From: Betaproteobacteria bacterium
Lineage (GTDB): Bacteria > Pseudomonadota > Gammaproteobacteria > Burkholderiales > Burkholderiaceae
Assembly: GCA_015654605.1 (NCBI GenBank)
Contig: JAATGO010000425.1
Span: forward strand, 1-5,558
Direction of reading: 5' to 3'
DNA length: 5,558 nt
The notes under the pieces are model-generated. The model saw only the letters and a program-made list of their open reading frames with translations, had not been told where the DNA came from and did no database searches. This document shows positions 1-5,558 of this stretch, piece after piece. Every line of letters starts with the position of its first letter. Positions within the stretch are counted from its first letter, which is position 1. The translations under genes were made by a program, and so were the position numbers.

Positions 1-1
1 G

Positions 2-451
2 GATAAATTCCGTGAGCTGCTGAAAATCAGATGGGCGATGGAAGGGTTAGCAGTGGAATATGCCACTATGCATATTTCCGAGACAGAATTGCAGGAAGTC
101 GTTTTTATACATGAGACACTATGTACGGAAATGCGATGCGAAACACCAGATATCAATACAGTGATTCGTTTGAACAAGCAATTCCACTTTGCGGTGTATC
201 GCAGTGCTCGTATGGATACGCTGTTGGCCTTGATTGAAAGCTTATGGCTGCAGGTGGGACCTGTTATTAGTCTGGATTTGCGTACAGGGTCGCGCCGTTT
301 ATCAGAGGCTCCTGCACTAATTCATCACGCCACCATTCTTAAGGGGTTGCAACAAAGATCCGCTGAGCAGGTGCGTGCTGGTTTATATGGAGATTTGGAA
401 AGTGCGGCAGAGGTAATTCTGTCGGAGGGAGGCTTATCAGATTCATCGTAG
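2..451 (+). CDS. GntR-family transcriptional regulator, FadR/FCD type (5' part missing)
   Basis: This is the C-terminal part of a metabolite-responsive DNA-binding repressor or activator. The reading frame is already open at base 2, so the N-terminal winged helix-turn-helix lies outside the window; the ATG at 38 is an internal methionine. The 149 visible residues form an all-helical FCD ligand-binding domain. It opens with the typical 'FRELLKIRWAMEGLAVEYA' helix, followed by an 'F-H' helix (NKQFHFAVYRSAR), a conserved tryptophan in 'SLWLQVGPV', and a last pair of helices 'IHHATILKGL...AGLYGDL'. Many FCD domains bind a metal through one Asp and three His. Here the Asp position is Asn58 and the last His position is Asp131 (visible numbering), while His62 and His109 are kept. 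Family members usually control catabolism of organic acids or sugars. The ligand cannot be named. dedA follows 106 nt downstream on the same strand, with no clear functional link. Confidence 0.87.
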   Translation, partial: DKFRELLKIRWAMEGLAVEYATMHISETELQEVVFIHETLCTEMRCETPDINTVIRLNKQFHFAVYRSARMDTLLALIESLWLQVGPVISLDLRTGSRRLSEAPALIHHATILKGLQQRSAEQVRAGLYGDLESAAEVILSEGGLSDSS

Positions 452-500
452 AAAATAACGGCGGAAAATGAGACATCCGTACGAGGACAACATCTCAATA

Positions 501-529
501 TGTTTTATTGTTTGAGGTACCTGTACAAT
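501..529 (+). promoter_or_regulatory. possible weak sigma-70 promoter for dedA
   Basis: A TACAAT hexamer (524-529) matches the -10 consensus at five of six positions. Seventeen bases upstream lies TGTTTT (501-506), a poor -35. Transcription would begin near 536 and leave a leader of about 22 nt before the dedA ATG. An 8-bp palindrome, AGGTACCT (515-522), lies between the two hexamers and could be an operator or chance. Cotranscription from the upstream regulator gene is an equally good explanation, as no terminator with a T-run separates them. Confidence 0.25.
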
Positions 530-557
530 GCGAGGTTAATCTTTAGCGTGCGATGTT

Positions 558-1205
558 ATGAATACCACCTTATTCCTGTTTGATTTCATTATTCATATTG
601 ACCGTCATTTGACACTTCTGGCGGCGACATATGGTCCATGGCTGTTTTTAATTCTGTTTCTAATTATTTTCTGTGAGACTGGTTTGGTCGTGACGCCGAT
701 CTTACCTGGCGACTCTTTACTATTTGTCACAGGAGCGATTGCTACTACTGGAGTTTTCAGCATCCATTTGATGGTGATAACTTTGATCATCGCCGCCATT
801 CTCGGTGATAGTGTGAATTACCAGATTGGCAAGGCAGTAGGCATGCGGCTGTTTGCAAATACGCAGTCTCGGTTTTTTAAGAAAGAATATTTTGATCAAA
901 CCCATGCGTTTTATGAGCGCAATGGTGCTATTACCATTATCGTTGCTCGTTTTATGCCAATTATTCGTACCTTCGCACCGTTTGTAGCAGGAGTGGGTGC
1001 CATGCATTACTCCCGGTTTTTTCTGTTTAATGTTATTGGTGGAATATTGTGGGTTGCCAGTTTTTCATATGCCGGATATTTTTTCGGGGACATTCCCATT
1101 ATCAAAAAAAATCTTAGTCTTTTGATTTTTGCGGTGATTGTCCTCTCTATTTCTCCTGCTGTTATTGCATTTATCCGAAATAAATATATGACGCGTAAGC
1201 GTTGA
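558..1205 (+). CDS. dedA: DedA family inner-membrane protein
   Basis: This is a 215-residue polytopic membrane protein of the DedA/VTT ('SNARE-associated') superfamily. Members recycle undecaprenyl phosphate or move phospholipids across the inner membrane, and they affect envelope integrity, pH tolerance and resistance to cationic peptides. Family signatures are complete. There is a re-entrant segment with Glu40 and 'PILPGDSLL' (Asp52), then 'GDSVNYQIGKAVG' (83-95), then 'RFMPIIRTFAPFVAG' (131-145), then 'NVIGGILW' (158-165) and 'AGYFFG' (172-177). Glu40, Asp52, Arg131 and Arg137 match the acidic and basic residues known to be essential in E. coli YqjA/YghB. The N-terminus 'FDFIIHIDRHL' and the total length fit E. 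coli DedA itself (about 219 aa, from memory) better than YqjA or YghB. This alignment supports the ATG at 558; there is an in-frame stop at 537-539 and no other start between. No Shine-Dalgarno lies at normal distance. The C-terminus is basic (MTRKR) and presumably cytoplasmic. Confidence 0.94.
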   Translation: MNTTLFLFDFIIHIDRHLTLLAATYGPWLFLILFLIIFCETGLVVTPILPGDSLLFVTGAIATTGVFSIHLMVITLIIAAILGDSVNYQIGKAVGMRLFANTQSRFFKKEYFDQTHAFYERNGAITIIVARFMPIIRTFAPFVAGVGAMHYSRFFLFNVIGGILWVASFSYAGYFFGDIPIIKKNLSLLIFAVIVLSISPAVIAFIRNKYMTRKR

Positions 1206-1238
1206 TTTTTGAGGGGCGATGCTATGGCAGATTTCATT

Positions 1239-1265
1239 CTGGTAAAGTACAGCATGCTTTACCAG
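1239..1265. terminator. hairpin between convergent dedA and ene-reductase genes
   Basis: A perfect 9-bp inverted repeat (CTGGTAAAG at 1239-1247, CTTTACCAG at 1257-1265) encloses a 9-nt loop. It lies in the 78-nt gap between two convergent stop codons, where a shared bidirectional terminator is expected. Neither strand has a clear T-run after the stem, so intrinsic termination is not assured. It may act weakly, protect 3' ends from exonucleases, or work together with Rho. Placement is the main argument. Confidence 0.45.
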
Positions 1266-1283
1266 TGACGGCATGACAGTGAC

Positions 1284-2405
1284 TTAATCAGGATCGATAC
1301 CATAAATGACATCTGGGCGTAGAGGTGTCGTGCTGGATGCAGCACGCACATATTGCGGTGGCCAGGCCACCATATCGCCCAACTGTTTGGCTGCATGTAG
1401 TGGCCATTGAGGGTCTCGCAATAACTCACGCGCCAGGAAGATGAGGTCTGCTTGTCCAGTGCGCAAGATATGCTCAGCTTGTGCAGCATCAGTAATGATG
1501 CCGACAGCACCGGTTGGCAGGTTCGCTTCATTTTTGATGCGTGTGGCGAAGCTGGTTTGATAACCAGGCCCCACAGGAATGACGGCATAGGAAATGTTGC
1601 CACCGGTGGAGGTGTCAATGAGATCAACGCCAAGCTCTTGTAGTCTGCGGGAGAGCGCAACGGTTTCATCGGCACTCCAACCACCATCCACCCAGTCGGT
1701 TGCGGAAACGCGCACAAACAATGGCAATTCCTTGGGCCAAACAGCACGCACGGCCGTGACTGTTTCTAGTAGGAAGCGCACACGATTGTCGAATGAGCCA
1801 CCGTATTGATCATGGCGCTGGTTGCTTAAAGGAGATAAAAACTGGTGCAGCAGGTAGCCATGGGCAGCATGAATTTCGATAACTTTAAAGCCAGCCTTGT
1901 GTGCACGTATGGCGGCATTGGCAAAAGCCTGTACATGGGCAGCGATCTCGGCAGCGCTGAGTTCTTTGGGGACAGCATAGTTTTTTGTATCAAATGACAA
2001 GGGGGAGGGGCCGACCGTTTGCCATCCACCTTCCGCCAGGGGGATGCTGCCACTCTTATCAGACCAAGGATGCCATGTGCTACCTTTACGCCCAGCATGT
2101 GCGAGTTGAATACCGGCAACAGAGCCCTGCTGTTCTATGAAGTGTGTAATACGCCGTAGTGCAGGGATATGCTGATCCCCCCAGATACCAACATCACGTG
2201 GCGTGATCCGACCTTCAGGTAGTACACCCGCCGCCTCAACGATGACCAGTCCCGCCCCGCCGATGGCGCGTGCTCCCAAATGCACCAGGTGCCAGTCGTT
2301 TGTTAGTCCATCTTGTGCCGAATATTGACACATGGGAGAGACAACGATGCGATTGGGTAAGGTCAGGTCACGCAACGTGAATGGTGAAAATAATTGGCTG
2401 CTCAT
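1284..2405 (-). CDS. Old Yellow Enzyme family NADPH:flavin ene-reductase (YqjM/NamA-like)
   Basis: This 373-residue cytoplasmic FMN-dependent (beta/alpha)8-barrel oxidoreductase belongs to the OYE family, class III (YqjM/XenA-like). Such enzymes use NAD(P)H to reduce activated C=C bonds of enones, quinones, maleimides or nitro compounds; the natural substrate is usually unknown. Visible motifs are 'PNRIVVSPMCQYS' with Cys26 and Tyr28 (the redox-tuning Cys and active-site Tyr at the same numbers as in B. subtilis YqjM), 'IQLAHAGRKG' with Gln100 and Arg106/Lys107, 'EIHAAHGYLLHQFLSP' with the substrate-anchoring His179 and His182 and Tyr184, 'QYGGSFDNR', Arg232 in 'FVRVSATDW', and an FMN-phosphate region 'GAVGIITDA...LARELLRDP' with Arg326. 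ATG at 2405 is preferred over TTG at 2408 because AGGAG lies six bases upstream of it, and because this start gives the YqjM-like numbering. The gene stands alone: 175 nt separate it from the upstream ABC gene. A detoxification or oxidative-stress role is inference. Confidence 0.94.
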   Translation of the reverse strand: MSSQLFSPFTLRDLTLPNRIVVSPMCQYSAQDGLTNDWHLVHLGARAIGGAGLVIVEAAGVLPEGRITPRDVGIWGDQHIPALRRITHFIEQQGSVAGIQLAHAGRKGSTWHPWSDKSGSIPLAEGGWQTVGPSPLSFDTKNYAVPKELSAAEIAAHVQAFANAAIRAHKAGFKVIEIHAAHGYLLHQFLSPLSNQRHDQYGGSFDNRVRFLLETVTAVRAVWPKELPLFVRVSATDWVDGGWSADETVALSRRLQELGVDLIDTSTGGNISYAVIPVGPGYQTSFATRIKNEANLPTGAVGIITDAAQAEHILRTGQADLIFLARELLRDPQWPLHAAKQLGDMVAWPPQYVRAASSTTPLRPDVIYGIDPD

Positions 2406-2580
2406 CAAAAACTCCTGTACGGTCTATTGGTTCGTAAAACAGCTAGTCTATTTTATTTTTCGATATCGTGTATTGATGAGGGTATTTTTCAGTCAGTCTG
2501 CATGGATCGTGATGTTTGAGGATAGTGTGGCGCGCATTTAAATAAAGGGTAACAACGGAACGGTACTATTTCATAGTGTA
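2406..2580. other. intergenic gap between the ABC exporter stop and the ene-reductase start
   Basis: This AT-rich stretch contains no convincing gene. It should hold the 3' end of the ABC transcript and the ene-reductase promoter, but I see no clear sigma-70 hexamer pair on the - strand. Visible structure is a short dyad (ACTAT-TTC-ATAGT, 2566-2578) just after the ABC stop, without a T-run, and a perfect 8-bp palindrome CGATATCG (2461-2468) 55 bases upstream of the ene-reductase ATG, next to an A/T-rich tract. Confidence 0.5.
2412..2416 (-). promoter_or_regulatory. ribosome binding site of the ene-reductase gene
   Basis: On the - strand the sequence reads AGGAG, then six bases, then ATG at 2405. 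For the TTG codon at 2408 the gap would be only three bases. The spacing therefore decides the start in favour of ATG 2405. Confidence 0.75.
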
Positions 2581-4377
2581 TTAATGTGTAAACTGCAGCG
2601 CTGCCAAACTGGCATACAGCCCGTGTTGTGCCATCAGTGAAGCATGATTACCCATTTCAACGATGTTGCCATGTTCTAGGACGATGATACGGTCGGCGCG
2701 TTGTACAGTTGCCAGGCGGTGGGCAATGACCAGTGTGGTACGTCCTACTATAGCGGCTTCTAATGCGCTTTGTACCAGCCGCTCAGACTCTGCATCCAGA
2801 GCGCTGGTAGCCTCATCTAATAAGAGTAAGGAAGGATTTTTCAATAGGGCACGAGCAATCGCGATACGCTGACGCTGTCCTCCTGACAAGCGCACGCCAC
2901 GTTCTCCCAGAAAGGAGGAGTAACCTTCTGGCAGACGTTCGATAAATTCATGTGCTGCTGCCATGGTGGCAGCATGGATGACTTCTTCATCGGTAGCATC
3001 GGGACGACCAAAACGAATATTTTCAAGCGCATTCTCAGAAAAAATAACAGTGTCCTGCGGTACGATGCCGATTGCTTTACGCAGAGTGTGTAACTCAAGA
3101 AAACGTATATCCACACCATCAAGCTCAATGGTGCCGTGTTGTGGATCGTAAAATCTCAGCAGTAACTGTAGTAGCGTGCTTTTGCCTCCGCCGGAAGGGC
3201 CGACAATAGCTACCGTTTCTCCTGCACGGATATCGAGTGATATGTCGGTCAGCGCCAAGCTATCCGGGCGTGATGGATAATAGAAGCTAACCTGTTGCAG
3301 GCGTACAGAGGCGCCGTTACTGCTGCGTGGCGGTAATGTGTCTGGTAGCAAGACAGATTGCACTGGCGATTGCGCATGGAGAAGATCCAGTAATCGCTCA
3401 GTTGCACCCGCCGCGCGTTGCGCATCCCCCATGACTTCAGATAAGGCACCAAGAGAACCAGCAACGAGAGCCGCATATAAAATAAACTGTCCTAGTTCGC
3501 CGCCACTCATGCGTCCTTGCACAACCGCGTGGGCACCTAGCCATAGTACAAACACAATGGCGCCAAATACCAGGAGGATGGCCATCATCGTCAGAATAGA
3601 GCGTGCTCGTATGCGTTGTAGCGCGGTGGCGAACGCGTTTTCTACTGCAGTGGCGAAGCGATTTGCTTCAATTTCCTCATGGGTGAAAGCTTGTACCGTT
3701 GGCATGGCATTCAGAATTTCTCCTGCCAGTGCGGAGGTATCGGCAATGCGGTCTTGTGAGTGACGTGACAGAGCACGGACACGACGGCCATAAAATATGA
3801 TGGGCAGAACCACTGCAGCTAGCATGATGAGAATGATGGAAGAGAGTTTGACACTGGTGATAAACAGCATCAATAGACCCCCTGCAAATAGGAGCAGGTT
3901 ACGCAAAGCCATGGAGATACTGGTGCCAATCAGTGTTTGGATCAGGGTAGTATCTGTTGTTAGCCGCGAAAGGACTTCTCCAGTTTTGGTTGTTTCAAAG
4001 AACTGCGGACTTTGCATAACAATATGTGCATAGACGGCGCTACGCACATCTGCTGTGACTCGTTCTCCTAACCAGGATACCATGTAGAAGCGTGCTGCAG
4101 TGGCAACTCCCAGCAAACAGGCTACACCAAATAAGGCCAAAAAATACAGATCAATATGCCGGGTATTGGCAGTACCGCTGGCATGTGCAATAGAGCCGAA
4201 ACCAATATCGATCATCTGTTTAAAGGCGTAAGGAATCGCTAGCGTAGCTGCCGCTGCGACAATTAATGCCAGACTTGCCAGTATAAATTGATAGCGATAT
4301 GGTCGTAGAAATGGCATCAGACCAGTTAGAGTATTCAGTTTCCCTCGGGGAGCTTCTTGATTTTTGCTGGATGGCAT
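2581..4377 (-). CDS. MsbA-related half-size ABC exporter (permease fused to ATPase)
   Basis: The 598-residue protein (from ATG 4377) has the type IV exporter layout: a transmembrane domain with six predicted helices at about 29-52, 76-99, 158-175, 178-197, 261-283 and 294-314, then a nucleotide-binding domain from about 356. It should act in the inner membrane as a homodimer, exporting a lipid-like or amphipathic substrate. All ATPase motifs are intact: aromatic A-loop in 'FYYPSRPD' (about 366), Walker A GPSGGGKST (393-401), Q-loop Gln441, signature LSGGQ (497-501), Walker B LLLLDE with catalytic Glu522, D-loop SALD (525-528) and switch His553. The sequence fits the proteobacterial 'MsbA-related' subfamily rather than MsbA itself; no lipid A gene (such as lpxK) is adjacent, so the substrate is unknown. 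The start is uncertain. ATG 4377 lacks a Shine-Dalgarno; the frame stays open to TTG 4434 (617 aa), also without one. ATG 4377 is preferred because the family usually begins shortly before the 'PFLRPYR' segment. Confidence 0.92.
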   Translation of the reverse strand: MPSSKNQEAPRGKLNTLTGLMPFLRPYRYQFILASLALIVAAAATLAIPYAFKQMIDIGFGSIAHASGTANTRHIDLYFLALFGVACLLGVATAARFYMVSWLGERVTADVRSAVYAHIVMQSPQFFETTKTGEVLSRLTTDTTLIQTLIGTSISMALRNLLLFAGGLLMLFITSVKLSSIILIMLAAVVLPIIFYGRRVRALSRHSQDRIADTSALAGEILNAMPTVQAFTHEEIEANRFATAVENAFATALQRIRARSILTMMAILLVFGAIVFVLWLGAHAVVQGRMSGGELGQFILYAALVAGSLGALSEVMGDAQRAAGATERLLDLLHAQSPVQSVLLPDTLPPRSSNGASVRLQQVSFYYPSRPDSLALTDISLDIRAGETVAIVGPSGGGKSTLLQLLLRFYDPQHGTIELDGVDIRFLELHTLRKAIGIVPQDTVIFSENALENIRFGRPDATDEEVIHAATMAAAHEFIERLPEGYSSFLGERGVRLSGGQRQRIAIARALLKNPSLLLLDEATSALDAESERLVQSALEAAIVGRTTLVIAHRLATVQRADRIIVLEHGNIVEMGNHASLMAQHGLYASLAALQFTH

Positions 4378-4667
4378 GGGTAGGTAGTGATGAATGATGT
4401 CAATGGAGAATTTGTTGGGAAAATCTGCTGGCAATCAGGTTAAAGGTTAACCCAAAGATAATTTTGAGGCGATGAATGGTGGATAGGCTGAACCAGGGAA
4501 ACATGGTCGGAGTTGTGAATACGATTGGAGGTGCCATTGCGCGTTAGTGCTGAACATGCAGCACATGTTGCTATGTCGCATGCAAAGTGGGAATGGCTCA
4601 CACCAGTAACTATATTCGCCAATTGACTGCTAACAGGTTTCAGTAAACGGGATATAGTGTATTGCAT

Positions 4668-4690
4668 TTACCCATAATGTGCTTGGGTAA
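4668..4690. promoter_or_regulatory. 7-bp dyad, possible operator upstream of the ABC exporter
   Basis: A perfect inverted repeat, TTACCCA (4668-4674) and TGGGTAA (4684-4690), is separated by nine bases, so the half-site centres lie 16 bases apart, about one and a half helical turns. This could be a dimeric repressor site or a small hairpin. It lies about 290 bases upstream of the ABC start, downstream of the leuA terminator in the - direction. No regulator can be named. Confidence 0.25.
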
Positions 4691-4730
4691 TGAGGATATG
4701 GAAAATAATAAAAAGCAGAGAGAACAGAAT

Positions 4731-4767
4731 CCACAGTCTCCTGGTTGAGTAAACCAGGAGACTGTGG
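4731..4767 (-). terminator. intrinsic terminator of leuA
   Basis: A perfect 16-bp inverted repeat (4731-4746 with 4752-4767) encloses a 5-nt loop. It begins four bases after the leuA TAA. On the - strand the stem is followed by a T/C-rich run (ATTCTGTTCTCTCTGC, then TTTTTATTATTTT), which is what a terminator for leuA should show, though the first bases are not a pure T-run. On the + strand no T-run follows, so it is directional. It should isolate leuA from the downstream ABC gene. Confidence 0.85.
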
Positions 4768-4771
4768 AAAC

Positions 4772-5557
4772 TTACGCAGCCTTCACTTTTGGCGAAGTTG
4801 CCTGGTTGGTGCTGAGATCAATAGCGATCTGGCGATTGATAGCACTTAATACAGCTTTGAATGATGCTGTGACAATATTGGCATCAATTCCCACGCCAAA
4901 ACCGGTGGGTGCTTCATTCAAGCGTAATTCAATATAGCTGGCAGCCTGAGCATTGGCACCGGCACCGATGGCATGTTCGTGGAAATCCATCAGTTTGATA
5001 TCCAGGCCAAGGGCATTGATAAAGGCATCAATAGGGCCGTTGCCATGACCGTGCAGAGTGGTTGGCTTACCTTCACGTTCGATATCTACTTCGATGTGTA
5101 TAGAGTGTTCTTGCGCGGAGTCCTCGTTCATGCGATGTGCCCGATAGACATAAGGCTCGAAGCGATCGAGATATTCTTTGCTGAAAATGGCATAAATGTC
5201 AGCAGCAGCAATTTCTTTGCCGGTGGCATCCGCTTCACGCTGAATAGCGCGGCTAAATTCGATTTGCAGACGACGTGGTAATGACAGGCCATATTCTTGC
5301 TCTAGTAAATATGCCATACCACCTTTGCCAGATTGGCTATTGACGCGAATAACGGCATCGTAACTACGTCCCAGATCGGCTGGATCAATAGGCAGGTAGG
5401 GCACTTCCCAGAGGGCATCTGCCTTTTGTTGGGCAAGGCCTTTTTTGATGGCATCCTGGTGGGAACCAGAGAATGCAGTGAATACCAGATCGCCAACATA
5501 CGGATGGCGTGGATGCACTGGCAATTGGTTGCATTCTTCTACACATTGACGAACCGC
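4772..5557 (-). CDS. leuA: 2-isopropylmalate synthase, type 2, C-terminal part
   Basis: LeuA condenses 2-oxoisovalerate with acetyl-CoA to 2-isopropylmalate, the committed and leucine-inhibited step of leucine synthesis in the cytoplasm. The frame is open to the right edge, so the start and the catalytic TIM barrel are missing. The visible 261 residues are a little under half of a typical type 2 enzyme (about 560-640 aa). They begin in the linker '...[32 protein letters not shown]'. The His of GSHQDAI (visible residue 33) and the Tyr of VPYLPID (54) correspond, from memory, to the catalytic-pocket His379 and Tyr410 of M. tuberculosis LeuA. Next come '[18 protein letters not shown]' and '[14 protein letters not shown]', and then the allosteric LeuA-dimer domain with '[16 protein letters not shown]' and '[14 protein letters not shown]', ending in a short polar tail. 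These signatures are diagnostic for the type 2 (TIGR00970-like) group and not the shorter E. coli-type enzyme. No truncation or frameshift is seen apart from the window edge. Confidence 0.96.
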   Translation of the reverse strand, partial: AVRQCVEECNQLPVHPRHPYVGDLVFTAFSGSHQDAIKKGLAQQKADALWEVPYLPIDPADLGRSYDAVIRVNSQSGKGGMAYLLEQEYGLSLPRRLQIEFSRAIQREADATGKEIAAADIYAIFSKEYLDRFEPYVYRAHRMNEDSAQEHSIHIEVDIEREGKPTTLHGHGNGPIDAFINALGLDIKLMDFHEHAIGAGANAQAASYIELRLNEAPTGFGVGIDANIVTASFKAVLSAINRQIAIDLSTNQATSPKVKAA

Positions 5558-5558
5558 A

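Larger units (their letters stand above)
4378..4771. other. 394-nt non-coding gap between leuA and the ABC exporter
   Basis: I see no convincing protein or RNA gene here. A - strand frame at 4667-4440 (75 codons, ATG start) has no recognisable fold, no good ribosome site and a composition unlike the neighbours, so I treat it as chance. The stretch carries the leuA terminator (4731-4767), a dyad TTACCCA-N9-TGGGTAA (4668-4690), two overlapping hairpins near 4547-4569, and a tandem AGGTTAA repeat (4437-4450) just upstream of the ABC frame. The ABC promoter must lie here unless leuA reads through, but no strong -35/-10 pair stands out. No tRNA-like TPsiC arm is visible. Confidence 0.5.

Noticed and set aside
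38..451. A complete 137-residue protein starting at ATG 38
   Set aside because: The frame is open upstream and the residues before the ATG (FRELLKIRWA) belong to the first FCD helix, so the gene is cut by the window edge.
469..497. TGAGA...TCTCA hairpin after the GntR-family gene
   Set aside because: Only 5 bp with a 19-nt loop and no T-run directly after it; too weak to call a terminator.
1259..1747. 162-codon - strand frame overlapping the ene-reductase
   Set aside because: It overlaps the well-supported OYE gene in another frame and shows no family signature; a coding shadow.
3338..3763. 141-codon + strand frame inside the ABC exporter
   Set aside because: It is antisense to the transmembrane domain of a clear ABC gene, Ser/Arg/Ala-rich as antisense shadows often are, and has no motif.
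2581..4377. Calling the exporter MsbA, the lipid A flippase
   Set aside because: The motifs are shared by many type IV exporters, and neither lpxK nor another lipopolysaccharide gene is next to it; only 'MsbA-related' is supported.
4440..4667. 75-codon - strand frame upstream of the ABC exporter
   Set aside because: ATG start but no good ribosome site, no recognisable family, and a His/Ser/Asn-rich sequence with no hydrophobic pattern. It spans the hairpins and repeat of the gap. It is probably chance.
4772..5524. A complete 250-residue protein starting at 5524
   Set aside because: The codon at 5524 is TTG inside '[12 protein letters not shown]', a conserved LeuA segment that continues to the window edge; it is an internal leucine.
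1..5558. Defence system, CRISPR, prophage, insertion sequence or toxin-antitoxin pair
   Set aside because: All long frames resolve into common housekeeping or metabolic families; no repeat array, transposase, integrase or terminal inverted repeats were seen.

Overview
The window reads as ordinary chromosomal sequence from a proteobacterium. My best guess is a beta-proteobacterium, possibly a lower-GC member of Burkholderiales/Alcaligenaceae. This rests on three things: a DedA protein that looks co-linear with E. coli DedA as I remember it, a type 2 (long, 'yeast/actinobacterial/beta-proteobacterial' style) LeuA, and an MsbA-related half-size ABC exporter. GC content looks close to 50 % by eye. 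The genus is not resolvable from the sequence alone.

Layout. The left third is on the + strand. It holds the end of a GntR/FadR-type regulator (only the ligand-binding FCD domain is inside the window), a 106-nt gap, and dedA, a membrane protein of the undecaprenyl-phosphate/lipid transporter superfamily. dedA converges on three genes of the - strand. Reading in their direction of transcription, from right to left, these are the 3' part of leuA (cut by the right edge), a 394-nt non-coding gap, an MsbA-related ABC exporter, a 175-nt gap, and an Old Yellow Enzyme of the YqjM/NamA class.

The genes do not form an obvious pathway. leuA carries out the first committed step of leucine synthesis and is closed by a strong 16-bp terminator hairpin four bases after its stop codon. 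The ABC exporter and the ene-reductase are therefore probably separate transcription units. A 9-bp hairpin sits between the convergent dedA and ene-reductase genes. The regulator and dedA share a strand and could be co-transcribed, but nothing ties their functions together.

I looked for a hidden system and found none I would defend. There is no CRISPR array, insertion sequence, toxin-antitoxin pair, phage gene or RNA gene. The points worth a second look are modest: a regulator whose FCD metal site has lost two of four expected ligands, small dyad structures in the leuA-ABC gap, and uncertain or Shine-Dalgarno-free starts of dedA and the ABC gene.
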